A stretch of DNA of 64,000 nucleotides from Eutreptiella sp. 'Long Island Sound 2002' (GCA_964036045.1 OZ038386.1:13741613-13805612); one strand, 5' to 3'; shown: positions 47,078-58,407, counted from the stretch's first letter. Numbers and translations are program-made. Notes: generated by a model from the letters alone, not told the origin.

Positions 47078-47546
47078 TAGGGGTGATGTAGCCATTCCGC
47101 CCACAAGTGGGCCCCGGAGGCGGCAAGGGTGATGTATCCATGCCGAGTGACAAAGGAAGCTGGAGCATCCACGTTGATCGCTTCTGGGGGCAAGTGCTAA
47201 GGAAGTACCTTCGGGGAACCCAAGGCCGTCCCGAGCTCTGCTTCGGTGGTTTTAGTAGCTAGAGGGAACCTAACCGTTCTTTGTTTTCGATTCAACCCTC
47301 CGGTGCTATTGAGGAATGAGGAAACCGGGCCAATCTTCGTTTGTGTGTCCTGTTGTGCATGTCACTCAAAAAGGTAACCCAGCCCCCTTGTATGCATACA
47401 TGCCTCTCCCATGTTTGTTGTGAAATGTCAAACGGACACCCTGCGCCTGGTATTTGGTGATACAATTTCAGGGTGTCCGCTACAGAGCATAAGTTTTAGC
47501 CCCTTGCATCCTCCGACCTCTTTGTTATGGAATTGAGCATTGGGGC

Positions 47547-48073
47547 AACATTGTCTGGATTTGCCCTTTGGCCCCCGGGACATCTACCGATGTTCTGATT
47601 TAGGATGGGTATGGACTGTCTCGTACCCGTGGTGATTTTTTTGATTTTGAGGTTGGGGGCCATGATGGCGCTTACAAAGGCTGGATTCGTGTCATTGTGC
47701 CATTCATTGGAAGAAAGAATGGAACTTTGACGGCCGCCAACAGTTGTACAATGATGTGCATGGGTGGTATAGAGCACGCATTGAGCATTTGTTTGGACAG
47801 TTGTGGCATTGGGGTTTGGTTAGGAACATCTGGCGTGGCGGCCCTAATGAGTTGCACCAGTCCGTGCGTGTTTTGTTGCATTTCACGCAATTTTGCATTC
47901 GGAGGCAGGTCCGTTACCCACCTTATGGGCCATGGGACCATGTCCCGCCTCATGTTTGGACTGGTAAAAGCAACTCAGCCGCCACGCAAGATGAGGGAGA
48001 GGATGAGGTAGATGTGTGTGTGTGTGTGTGTGTTATGCTGTCAGAAGCGCTCCACCATCACAGTTTGTGGTGA
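47547..48073 (+). pseudogene. Degenerate DDE transposase (Harbinger/DDE_Tnp_4-like), C-terminal half
   Basis: Frame 1 reads IVWICPLAPGTSTDVLI, an in-frame TAG at 47601, then GDFFDFEVGGHDGAYKGWIR and VIVPFIGRK. After a frameshift near 47712 it continues QLYNDVHGWYRARIEHLFGQ and LWHWGLVRN, ending PPYGPWDHVPP. The Asp of GHDGAYKG and the Glu of RIEHLF fit the second and third catalytic acids; the first Asp was not found. A related shorter fragment lies at 22327-22555. The stop and frameshift show it is inactive. Confidence 0.82.
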
Positions 48074-48275
48074 GTGCCAGGAGCATTATTGTGAAGAATG
48101 TATTGATGCCCACACTTGTGGGGAACAAGTTGTTTATGAGGCAATACATGATGGACACACATTGATGTTGAATTCAACTATTTGGGCTTATGCAACGTGC
48201 TTTGTAGGGAAGGTTTGCGGTCCACTCTGGTCGACTTGGCGGGGTCCTCTGTGGGAGGGTAAATCTGGGGTTTAA
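48012..48275 (+). pseudogene. Cys-rich zinc-finger-like C-terminal piece of the transposase
   Basis: Immediately after a (TG)n run at 48011-48032, a different frame reads LCCQKRSTITVCGECQEHYC then EECIDAHTCGE: paired Cys motifs and a His, as in small zinc-binding tails of some DDE transposases or a B-box. A change in TG-run length would explain the shift from the upstream frame. Confidence 0.55.
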
Positions 48276-48308
48276 AGCCGGGATAGTTAATACAAAAGTA
48301 GCACGAAG

Positions 48309-48340
48309 GGCAAAGGGGGGGCAAACACCCCCCCTTTGCC
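48309..48340. other. Perfect 13-bp hairpin with 6-nt loop
   Basis: GGCAAAGGGGGGG, loop CAAACA, CCCCCCCTTTGCC. It could mark the end of the transposon or be a structural element; no function can be assigned. Confidence 0.85.
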
Positions 48341-49679
48341 AGAGGCGGAACGTCGGCCGCCAGTTTCTGCCGCAGTCAGGATTGGTAGCTGTGCGCCCCC
48401 CACAAGGCACTGCGAGTGGGGGTCTCCGTCGTCTGTTTATTGTTCGTTGTTCCGTGTCAGACAGTCTGCAGTGAATGCGCTTTTTCTGTCTGTGGCACAA
48501 ATGTTACGTTTGTCTTGGTCCGGGTCGTTGACTGTTTCTTTTGTTTGTCAGATTGGTATAACGTTGTTAAGTTGCAGTCTGCGCTAGCTGGCGCTATCCA
48601 AAAATCCAGCATACTCTTAACCCTACCTGTCTATTCTTCCTGTGCCTTTCTCAGGGCCCCCTTTTGCTTGTTGCCCTGGGGCCGTAAGGCCCGCCTAACG
48701 CTGTCCGGCCGCGGGGGAGGGGCTCCGCGGCCGCCAGCGACGCTCAGCTGGAAAGCTGACCCCCGATGATTATGTTTGCGGATTCGTACTGCCGTACTGT
48801 TGGCAACGGACGAAGTTTCGGACAAACGAAAGGCATATTTGTGGATGGCAGCTCGGGCCCTACAATGTTATTTTGGGGCTTTTTTTTTTACTGGCCAGAA
48901 TCCGGATTTCTGGTCAAAAATCGGCGCGCACGCGTGACCAATGGCTGTCGCCGACATTTTGCCTGTTGAATTCAGCACCTAGCTAGAGTTGACCAAAATT
49001 CGATTTAAGCCCATGAATGTGAAGGGTTTTAAAGCCCGAATAATGCTGTAAGATCGGATTTCCGCAAAACTGCACGAATCACTGTTTCGGAACACCGATC
49101 GTTGATTTCCGCCAGCAGCGTGTTCGACGCCGGCGTTTTCACTAGATATTCGAGTTCAGCGTCAAAAACTACCCAGATTTGGCTTTCGGTTTATCAAAAT
49201 TCGAGCCCGTAGGCCAAAGATATGATTTTTTCAAGTTTTTATACAGTAGCCTCAGTTTGGCCATTTTGGCCTGTTTCGTAGGCCTATTGTAGCGAAACCA
49301 AGAGGGTCTAGCAACGACCCAAGTGACAATCCAAGTTCATTTGCATCCAAATGATGTGAAAATGCCCAAGGTTGACCACTCCAACCTCCTCTTGATGCCT
49401 AGAAAGAGGGTACAAACGGTAGAAAAAACAGTAGTTAGAGAAGGTTGTTGTCTCCATTGTACAGCCTTGTCAAAGCGCTATATCCCGGCCTAGGGATTGA
49501 ACCTTTGTGCAAACTAGTCCCGTATGGGTCCGATGGAACGGGTATAAGCAATGTTACGTCCCTATGGCCTCTATAGAGAGCACATGGGGGCGAAAACTCA
49601 AAGATATGTGCTTTTTAAGCTGTGTTTTTGGGTGCTGTCACAACACCAGCCTACCAAAATCATGGGTCTCCCCCCCGGT

Positions 49680-50440
49680 GTTCCGGTTGCATGCCCATGC
49701 TTTTGTGCGGCTTCAACCAAGCATATTTGAGTAGTTTGGACCTAGAGGGAGGGGAATGGCCACTAGTTTGCCTGGTGTACCCCCAAAGACCCCTAGATAT
49801 AGAAGCCGGGGGTTCGGCATTTTGGTCAAAAATGGACATTTTCGGTTTGTGGGTCCATTTGTCGGAGGTCGTTCCCCAACATATAGTGGAGTTAGAACAA
49901 AGTGTTGGGCTCGTTTGAAAGCCGAGAACATGTCCTAAAAGGATAATGTGACCCGCCACAGGCCGTCTCACACCCATTTCACGCGAAAATTGCATCTTTG
50001 GTGGTCATTTTTGACAAAAATCAGTTGTATCTTGTGCGTACCCTGCCACGGCAAAATGTGTACCTGTCTGAATGTAGTCAAGTAGGAAGCACATATGTTA
50101 CCAAGCCCTCAACGAAGCATAATGGAGTTATTTGGATCTCGAAGAATGCAAAAGGTCAATTGTTTGCCCATTGAAGCCCCGTTGGCCCGGATTTATAAGC
50201 GTTGGGGGTTTTGCATTTTTGTCAAAAGTAGCAATTCAAAGTTTATGCTTCCATTTGTCGGACTTCGTTCTCGAACATATTGTTGAGTTGGAACGAACCG
50301 TTTGGCTCCTTTGAAAGGTGAAGACATATCGTAACAGAATTCGAGGAATGATCATAGTCTAGCTTATGACCATTTTCTGCAAAAATCAGGTTTTTAGTCA
50401 TGATTTTCGGTCAAAATTAGCGCAATGAAATGTGTACTTG
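49680..50440. repeat. Two diverged tandem copies, about 396 bp apart
   Basis: CATTTGTCGGA-GTCGTTC, AACATAT-GTTGAGTT and TTTGAAAG blocks recur in order at about 49720-49945 and 50115-50340. Frames are open by chance over both (for example 49622-49918) but share no reading frame. The surrounding 48.8-50.5 kb is AT-richer and shows no gene. Confidence 0.7.
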
Positions 50441-51252
50441 TTGGTACGTACCAAAATTTCTGATACTTTCGGCTTTCTAGGCTTGGGAAGGAGGAGCATA
50501 GCGAGTCCTTCCCAAGCCTAGTCACAAAGCTAATGCCATGGATTCTTTCTTGTTTTTTTTTTTATATGTCTTTCTAACCGCATTTGCATTTGCATTGCAT
50601 TGCATACCAATTTTGCAAATGGGTAAATTTTTGCTGCAATGTATATTATGCTTAGGTTGTATTGTTCTCATGATGGATCGCAGAAACACAGGAACTATTG
50701 TTTTGGGCGCGTGTAGTAGCATGTGGTGATGATAGTTGCTCTTTTTTATTTTCGTCATTTTCTTTTTCGGCTGAATAATATAATGTGTACCAAAATCAGT
50801 GTATGGACCAAAAGTGTGATGTAACACAATCTGTATCACAATGAACAAGAGCTATGAAGTATGCATTCTTTGGTGTATTTTGATTATTATTTTGACTAAA
50901 AAAATGAGGCATAATTATGCAATTCAACTATATCCATGCCCCTCCTATTAAAAACACACACAAAAAAACCCTGGTATGTGACATGGGCGTGTGACATGGA
51001 GGTGACTAACAGTAACTACCACTATCGCGCCGGGTCTTGTCGCGGGTGGGCGGGCCGGGCTTCCCATCAGCGCTTGTTTCTCAGAGAGGCACCGACCTAA
51101 GGACCGGCGGACAGGAGGGTGATTGGTGCATAAGTCCCCAGTCCAAAATGGGGCGCTGATCACAATCCTGAGTCTGTAGGTTTCGGGCAGTCGGTGACAG
51201 TCACGTCTCTGCTGGCCGGTTTCAACCTGTGTGTCTGGTTAGTTAAATTCCC

Positions 51253-51400
51253 GAAGGCACCGTCCTTAGAACCGGCCAGCTCTTTGCCTGCATAGTAAGA
51301 TTTTTGAAGGCACTGTCCTTAGAACCGGCCAGGTCTTTGCCTGCTTAGTAAGATTTCTGAAGGCACCGTCCTTAGAACCGGCCAGCCTCCGCCTCACCAC
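51253..51400. repeat. 53-bp tandem repeat, nearly three units
   Basis: GAAGGCACCGTCCTTAGAAC begins at 51253, 51306 and 51359, exactly 53 bp apart; the sequence is unrelated to the 53-bp array at 46.5 kb. Confidence 0.92.
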
Positions 51401-51449
51401 CATCGGGCGTCTTGGTCCCAGCCCTGTAGAGAGAGTGGACCGTACCTTG

Positions 51450-51504
51450 GCGGTACGGTACGGTACGGTACGGTACCGTACCGTACGTACGGTACCGTAC
51501 CGTT
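51450..51504. repeat. (GGTAC)n palindromic microsatellite
   Basis: Runs of GGTAC then its mirror TACCG/GTACG over about 55 bp, able to fold on itself. Confidence 0.9.
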
Positions 51505-51930
51505 TTGCAATACGGATTGCGGTGCTGGCAGCGTTTTGCAATACGGATGGCGGTGCTGGCAGCGTTTTGCAATACGGATGGCGGTGCTGGCAGCGTTTTG
51601 CAATACGGATGGCGGTGCTGGCAGCGTTTTGCAATACGGATGGCGGTGCTGGCAGCGTTTTGCAATAAGGATGGCGGTGCTGGCAGCGTTTTGCAATAAG
51701 GATGGCGGTGCTGGCAGCCTGTTGATATACCGATGGCGGTGCTGGCAACGTTTTGATATACCGATTGCGGATGGTCTCAGTGTTTTGGAATACTGAAAGC
51801 GGTGTTGTCGGTGTTTTGAAATACCAATGGCGGTGCTTTAAGCGTTTCGAAATACCGATGGCGCTGTTATCAGCGTTTTAAAATACCGATGGTGGTGCTA
51901 TCACCATTTCGAAATACCAATATCGGCGGT
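51504..51930. repeat. 31-bp minisatellite
   Basis: TTTTGCAATACGGATGGCGG plus TGCTGGCAGCG repeats at 31-bp steps, near-perfect for the first seven units, then increasingly diverged. Because 31 is not a multiple of three, all frames on both strands cycle through it; the 97-160-codon frames here are not genes. Confidence 0.94.
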
Positions 51931-52540
51931 GCTATGTTTTGTGATGTCAGCCTAGTAGTAGTAAGCCTGATGGGTTTCACCCTCAGAAATCCCCGAAAAT
52001 CACTTGTAAAACCAATCGATTGGAGGCTCCGGCAGGCACACAACCAGCACAATGGACTTGTTTGGTGGACCGGGTTCGCTGTGACTTCCCTTTCTCATTA
52101 ACCACCAGGACCCTAAAAGGCCAGTGACCCTCACTGTCTCTTTACTTCCTCCTTTGGCCCCCCATCTCCTTTCACACCCCCTCCGGCCCAATTGTCTCCC
52201 CCCCACCCTCCTACCTCCTTCCTGCCGGGATTTCCATGAGTCGGCCTCTCGTACCCCGTGGGGCTGTCGGGGGGGGGGGGGGTGGTCGTGCCCCGGGAGG
52301 ACCTCTTTGCACAACTGCCGGGGCCCCACCGCCGGTCGACCGCCATGGTACCGGTACGGTACGGTAGCAAAACCTTGTGTTTCAGTGTTGTGTGTGTGCA
52401 TGTCTTTGCCTGGATGCATGGGCAAAGCGAAGCCACATGTCTGGCCCATCAGCCGGTGGGGGGCCGGCACAGACAATGTACATATGTTGGGGGCACAAGC
52501 TGATGGTTCAACCCCACACTTGTTCCACCATTTGACGGGC

Positions 52541-52697
52541 AATGTATAATATTGCGCAGTGCAGAAGATCAGTGCAGACATGTGTACAGCACCCAGATAA
52601 CGTTTGTTGTGTTCTGAGTCAAGCGTGGTCCTTCCTTCTGGATATTTATTTACTCTATTTTGTATGCAATGCATGTGGTGTGCCACGTAGTGCACCT
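52541..52697. repeat. Dispersed diverged repeat, copy B
   Basis: Partner of 45402-45553; see that entry. Confidence 0.65.
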
Positions 52698-53089
52698 CCC
52701 CCCCAGCACCCGCCCCCAAGACACACATGCGCTCTTTGTCATGTCTGCTGCTGCTGTTCTAGATGTTGTCCCACAGATCTACGCTGACTCATCTAATTCT
52801 GCCCCCCCCCCCCCCCCTCCTTCCCCACGACTACACACAACCTCCGCACAGCACAACCAAGTGCAATAAACCGGAAGTACCAACCGGCAACCCTCCACAG
52901 CCTCTACCCCCCCCCCCCCAACACACACACTCTCCGCCTGTCCTCCCACCAACCGATTCTGATACAAACAGAAAGACAGAGTGACTCTTTGCTGCTCTGT
53001 ACGTGGCGCACTGAAGCAACACACTGCACATGGCCAACTCAGCAATGTGAATGTTCGAGTGGCGACGTGGACACCATGTACATAGCACA

Positions 53090-53470
53090 ATGGCCACCCT
53101 CCCCAGCTGTCCTGGGCTCTTCCCCTTCCCACCTCCTTTCTCTGCCATCCTTTCCCCTCCTCTCCCTCCCCTCTGTCCCCATGCTCTCATCCCCGCTCTC
53201 CCTGTGCCTCCGTGCCCCCGCACGTTTCCTGTCCCCGCGCCCTCCCATGCTCGCTCATTTCCCTTCCATCCTCTCTCTGATGCTCTCCAATGCTCGCTCA
53301 CCCTCTCCCCCTCCTCTCCCCGTCTTCCCCCATGCTCTGTTCCCCTCCTCTCCGAATTATCTTCCACGCTCACTCCTCATCTTCTACCCCCTGCTCTCCC
53401 ATTCTCTTCCATTGTTTCACCCTGCCCCACCATCTGCCATCGTTTCCCTGCTCTGCCAGGCTCTTCGTCT
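53090..53470 (+). repeat. Polypyrimidine low-complexity tract
   Basis: About 380 bp almost wholly of C and T (CTCCCCTCTGTCCCCATGCT style) with no clean period. Long frames over it in all registers are artefacts. Confidence 0.85.
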
Positions 53471-53865
53471 CCTGCACGAATTGATCCCTTGCTTGGACCC
53501 AAGGGGGTGTTTAAAGAAGGAACCCGGACCCCAACAGCCCCAACCCGCAGAGCCCCATGGGAGTAGCAGTTTTTGCACTTACACAGTTGAGCTGACAACA
53601 ATATTACGGTGGAGTGCTTTGGAAGGTTCACGTATGTGTGTGCCAGAATTTCCTGTTTTTCCGACGGTGAGGGGGCAGGTGTCATCTGGCCCCACTTGTG
53701 TATAGGCTCAAATGCTCAGACTTTGATTGGGAATGATGCCAAGAAAAAAGCAACGTTAAAAAAGTTGACCCCACCCCCGATCCGGAACCCCTCCCTCACG
53801 CCACGGGTGTTGGGGCCCAGAAGTACACCGAATCCCCCCCCCCCCCAGCTTAGACTGCTCTCAGG

Positions 53866-54143
53866 GTGATGATATCCGCTTGGTCCTTGATTTGTCTGCT
53901 GCAGTACACCGGTGGAAGTACCCTGTTGGTGTTCATGAGCTGTGTCCAATGGAAGATTATGACATCAACAGTACTGAAACAGCCGAAGAACTATGCTGCC
54001 AAATGCGCTGCACTGTTTCGCAGTGCGGGCAGGCCCCTTTAATTGCAATGTACGCCTGCAAGGATACAAATGAGAGACCTCTGTGGGCTGTGTGCAAGCG
54101 CAATCTCATTGGTCTTGCCTTGGTTGAGGTGATTTCAGCATGA
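53866..54143 (+). pseudogene. Coding-like fragment of unknown family
   Basis: After CTGCTCTCAG the frame reads GDDIRLVLDLSAAVHRWKYP, later VHELCPMEDYDINSTETAEE and CCQMRCTVSQCGQAPLIAMY, to a TGA. Composition is protein-like with five Cys. No motif recognised; possibly a mobile-element exon. Confidence 0.35.
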
Positions 54144-54292
54144 TGGCAAGCATCCAGTGCAGGCAAATTTATGAGTGCATGGTGCGGCAGATACAACTGG
54201 AAGGTGGTCTCCATCCAAGACCCTGGAGGAGGAGGAGGAGGAGGAGAGATGCGCCCGGCTGTCCCAGCGCGGTGCTTGGTGCTTGCGCCCCT

Positions 54293-54699
54293 GGGGGGCG
54301 GCCGGGCCTGGTCCTTTTATGCGACACCCCCCAGCCCCCCACCCCCCCCTGAGTTTTGAAAGATAGCGGTGTGGGGGCCATGGCGCCAATGGCGCCAAAT
54401 TTGTTGTCCCATGCTTAGTTGAGAGGGGTACTATGCCTTCAGTCCTTAAGACCCTAAGACTTTCTTCGTGGCAAAGACAAGATATCGCTATTATCGCATA
54501 CATACCTCTATACCCCCATGCCCTCAGACACCCCCTTGAGGTATGCATGTGATAGTAGTGGGTTGCGCGCAGCCCCCCCCCCCGGCCACGCTGCCAATAC
54601 TCCCCCCCCCCCCCCTCCTGCGGAACCCCCCCCCCCCCACAAGTTTTGACAGATAGCTGGGGAGGTGTCGCATCAGGACTAGTTGTAGTCGCCCCCCCG
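54293..54699. mobile_element. 0.4-kb MITE-like element, copy 2
   Basis: Same element and orientation as 5397-5800, with near-identical sequence outside the C-runs (for example GGCGCCAATGGCGCCAAATT and GTATGCATGTGATAGTAGTG). Confidence 0.85.
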
Positions 54700-54849
54700 G
54701 GGCTTGGCGGCCCGAAAATTGCTTTGCAGGGGGGGGGATGGCACGGGCGCCGGGCGAAGGAGGGGGGGGGGTTCCAGAAATGGGCTTCCGTGCCGGGCCC
54801 TTTGTTTTGGTTTAAGGACGGATGTTGCCACCAAAGGCACCGGAACACA

Positions 54850-54985
54850 AATTTTGGCCCGGAAAAATTTTTTTCACGAAAAAATTTTCCCCCACATATG
54901 TGTAGTCAAAATGATCAGTGCAACGTGGGGATCATTTTGAGCCATGTATGTTGGGGTTGGACACTCCCCCCCCCCCCCCCCGGCA
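54850..54985. repeat. Dispersed repeat, partner at 63.36-63.46 kb
   Basis: CCACATATGTGT then AAATGATCAG, ATTTTGAG and ATGTATGTTGGGG recur in order at 63378-63445, next to long C-runs in both places. Confidence 0.75.
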
Positions 54986-56118
54986 CGGCAGGTATGGCAG
55001 CCCCAGCCCAAACCCCCCTCCCGGCACGGCGACCAAGGAGGGGGAGGGGGGGGTTGGGCTGTGGCAAGCTGCAAGCTCGAGCCCAAACAGCTGGGTGCCA
55101 AAATGGGTCAACAGGGTCCAACGAGGGCAAAGAAAAAAATGACTTTTTTTAAAATGGTCCTTGATCATGTGGGATGCCAAAACCAGCGGTTTTGGCGCGT
55201 TTTGAGCTGACCATCCCCCCAACCCCAGGCTCCTGCAATGCTCCTTCCCACAGCCACCCAAGGGGCAGCCCCCAGCCCCAGGAGTGCTGGGTAGGTGCCA
55301 AAAGGGGTTGTGAATGCTGTACCTCCCCCAGGGAGTGCGGTATCAGCCGCTATTCTGTGCCCGCAGCACTCTGAGGGGGTAAGTCACCCAAGCATTGAAA
55401 AGTGTCACGTGAGCGGTCGTGCGACTCTGGGCCATTTTGGCCCTCCGAAAATCCCAAAATGCTTTGAAAAGGGCGGTTTGGGACCAAAACTAGGTCAAAG
55501 ATGAGTCTAAAACGCGAAATCCATCCCGCTCAATGGCTCAATCCTTGTATGCACCCGGGTGTGTGCGCATGGTGCTGGACACCCAGCTGGACCCTCACAC
55601 CGATTTCGGCCCACATTGTGCCACAACGCAGATAAGAAGTGGGTCCTGGTTCGTGATCCAAAACTTTTTCTCCGCCCCGTGACACACACGCGCCCAGGAG
55701 CCCGGTTTGCCGTGACTGATTCTGGCATCACACATCTTCTTCACAGCACATGAAATCCTTTTTGAGTTGCAAATAAAGCTCCACGGAACACACACACGCA
55801 CATGCCTGTGCTTTGATCCCCCCCCCCCTCTCCTTTGCTTGCCCACAAGCACTTGTCAAGAGGTGTGAGCTGACATCCGACGCCAGCAGACAGAAACGAA
55901 TAGAAGCCTGATGAATGGCAAACAGCACAAAAACTGCACCGCCAAGCCCCGACTCTCTGAAGCCTGGAGGCATTCCTCCACAAACACAGCCAAGTGCCCT
56001 CAACCAAAAGTATTTGGCCGGCAACCCTACCACACCTTTATGGACCCCCCCCCCCCATCCAAGCAACACAGGATGATGGGGTCTGTTGCAGCAGGAAGAG
56101 AAGTGGGGCAAGTACTGA

Positions 56119-56853
56119 GATGCCGAGGTCCAGCGGCTACAAGCTCTGGTGGCAGAAGGATGGACCGTGGCATATTCGGATGGCTCGGCGAAAACGGTGA
56201 GGGGGTGGGCACAGGCGGGGTATGGAGTGTGGTACGCACGGGGGTCCTCCCGTAATTGCGCGGCTCATGTGCCAGTGGGGGAACGACAGAGCGTCAGCAG
56301 GGGGGAGCTTTGGGGGGTCCTACATGCACTGTTGCACAGATCACCAGGTGAACGGTTAGTAGTCGTCTTAGACTCAGAGTACGTGTACAAGGGGATCGTG
56401 GAGTGGTCGCCGAAATGGCGCCGACATGGGTGGCGCACGACCGGCAGAGAAGTCGGCCACAGGGACTTGTGGGAAACAATTCTGTGGGAGCGGGAGAGGG
56501 CGGGGGAGCAAGTGCAACTCCGCTGGATACCATCCCACCTGGGGGTAAAAGGCAATGAGGAGGCGGATGCACTGGCGGAGGCAGGCAGGGGCCTACATCC
56601 GCATAATGAGGAGTCGTTTCCGAAGAGAGTGAGAGTGGAGCCACAGTGGGAAGCATTGGGGCTGGAGGAGATGGCGTCGGGGGGAGAGGCCACAGACAGT
56701 GACATGGCGAGCTCAGGAGAGTCAGGCGGGTCATTGTCCTCTGGAGCTGAAGGGGTGTCGCTGAGCGACCTGGAGAGTGACGAATTTTCAACAGACGTGA
56801 GTGACAGGGCGCGGGACGGGGGGTGGAATCAGAGATGGACAGCGAGTCGGTAG
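56119..56853 (+). CDS. Solitary RNase H domain, retrotransposon-type, frameshifted tail
   Basis: Open frame after a TGA at 56116-56118; first usable start is GTG at 56149. RNase H type 1 residues are all present, counting from 56149: Asp11 in VAYSDGSA, Glu53 in SRGELWGV, Asp75 in VVVLDSEY, His130 and Asp140 in HLGVKGNEEADALA. These cut the RNA strand of RNA-DNA hybrids. An acidic Ser-rich tail follows. The frame ends at a TAG at 56853, but a +1 shift at a G-run near 56817-56822 reopens a matching tail (SEFSTDVSDSRKRRR) to a TGA ending at 56945, so the tail is broken. No reverse transcriptase was found upstream. Probably a 5'-truncated retroelement remnant or a domesticated RNase H. Confidence 0.82.
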   Translation, partial: DAEVQRLQALVAEGWTVAYSDGSAKTVRGWAQAGYGVWYARGSSRNCAAHVPVGERQSVSRGELWGVLHALLHRSPGERLVVVLDSEYVYKGIVEWSPKWRRHGWRTTGREVGHRDLWETILWERERAGEQVQLRWIPSHLGVKGNEEADALAEAGRGLHPHNEESFPKRVRVEPQWEALGLEEMASGGEATDSDMASSGESGGSLSSGAEGVSLSDLESDEFSTDVSDRARDGGWNQRWTASR

Positions 56854-56945
56854 ACAGCCTGGAAGCGGGGAGTGGGGGCTCAGAGTTTAGTACGGATGTC
56901 AGTGACAGCCGGAAGAGACGGAGGTTACAGTCTGTGCATACCTGA

Positions 56946-57900
56946 CCTTGAGGGAGGGTCGGGGCGGGGCCAGCACGCTGAAATGCAAGACATTGCAGGA
57001 CAATCTGTGACGGCGCCTTGCTGGACAAGCTGGACAATTTGTGCCGCGGCTCCACCGCGGGATACTTGATGAGTGAGGGCATAGGTCTGTCGGTGGGGAC
57101 CTATTGCTGGACTTTCCACTGCGCTATGGCCAAGCAACACAGGAGGTGCGGAGCGTTTGTGACAAAGCACTCTGAGTGTCTTGTCTTTCCATGGCCAAGC
57201 AATACCGGGTCTTGATTCCATCAATGTTTGACCAATTTCTTTTGGTGATGCCAGTTTTGTATAAAGTAAAATGCTGCTTTGGGGTGTGTAATGGCGAAAA
57301 TTAGTGCGGAATTTGGCATCTCGGTGCAATGATCCTCTGGGCTCATTTCTGCCCCCATGGCCAAGTCACAGCCATACATGAACTGTGCAAGCTACAGGGT
57401 ACAAGCAGTGGCCATGTCAGAGCAACATGGGCTTAGGCTCTGTCAGTTTCGATTCGTTTGCTGGTGCTTGGACACGGTTCTTGGGGCTTGGGGGTAATTT
57501 GGTGGGACCTCCAAAAGTTGCGAAACAAACCAAAACGGTTGTTTGGACATTGTATCGGTATGATAGAGGGGGTGGTACCGTCGATTTGTGGTACCATTTT
57601 TCGTTGGAATAGAAATGGGCATTTGGTTTGATTTGGAAGGATTTGGTGGCTTACGCAGCACTTATCCTTGAATGGTCCATTTTGGGGTACCATGTTCTTA
57701 GCATGTCTGTCATAAGGTCATGTGGAAACAACGGCTTTGTCCAATCAAAAGCGGGTGTTGTTTCCGCAATTTTGGGTGCCTTTACTGTCACGGGGAAAGA
57801 GCTAGGAGGATAGAGGGACATCCTGTCCTGATTGTGAGGTGTGTCGCATGAGCCAGCCCCCTGTTCATGCTCTGTCTGTCCTTCAGAGCCCAGCAAACCC
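56946..57900. other. Intergenic, no supported gene
   Basis: Contains scattered CATGGCCAAGC motifs at about 57126, 57192 and 57357 but no long or domain-bearing frame. A pyrimidine-rich TGTCTGTCCTTCAG lies just before the coiled-coil gene's ATG and could end a 5'-UTR intron. Confidence 0.55.
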
Positions 57901-58407
57901 ATGGTGGGCATGGTTCACCTGTCCAGAGTCATCCTGCTGCTGACTCTCAGCCTCCCATGGCTTCATGCTCAGCAGGAGATTGACGGGCTGGATGAACAGC
58001 TTTCTATGGAGATGTCCGACATGTTGCAAGACCTGTCACACTTGCGCGGCGGCGCAAGCAAGGGGGGATCCTCTCGACCGGATTCTGAGCTACAGCAGGA
58101 AGTGGACACACTGACCACGCTGGCGGGAGAGCTCCGCCTGCGGCTGCAAGATGCCCAGACAGTGGCCAGTGAGAACCAGTACCTGAAAGAGCGGCTGGAG
58201 GATGCACAGGACACGTATGCCAAGACGCAACTCGCACTTGGACTGTGCTCCGAGAGTGCGACGGAGATGAGTCGGTTGGAGGAGGAGATGCGGGAGAAGG
58301 ACTCGAAGATGCAGGAGATGGAGCTACTAATGGCTCGCACTGCGCTGGATAGTGCGGCGGAACTTCGGAAGCAGCGTGCGAAGTGCGATCAGTCGCTGCT
58401 TGAACAG
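57901..58407 (+). CDS. Coiled-coil gene, exon 1
   Basis: ATG at 57901 is chosen because it begins directly before the signal-like hydrophobic stretch; the upstream frame has no better Met. Ends at GAACAG|GTCTCT, phase 0. A second ATG at 57910 would serve equally. Confidence 0.78.

Noticed and set aside
51266-51748. 160-codon minus-strand repeat protein
   Set aside because: Produced by the 31-bp minisatellite; every frame gives a similar pseudo-protein.
52989-53705. 238-codon Ser/Pro-rich frame
   Set aside because: Mostly the polypyrimidine tract; open in several registers, no start context or domain.
56294-57082. 262-codon minus-strand Ser/Pro/Cys frame
   Set aside because: Antisense shadow of the RNase H region, which has all catalytic residues on the plus strand.
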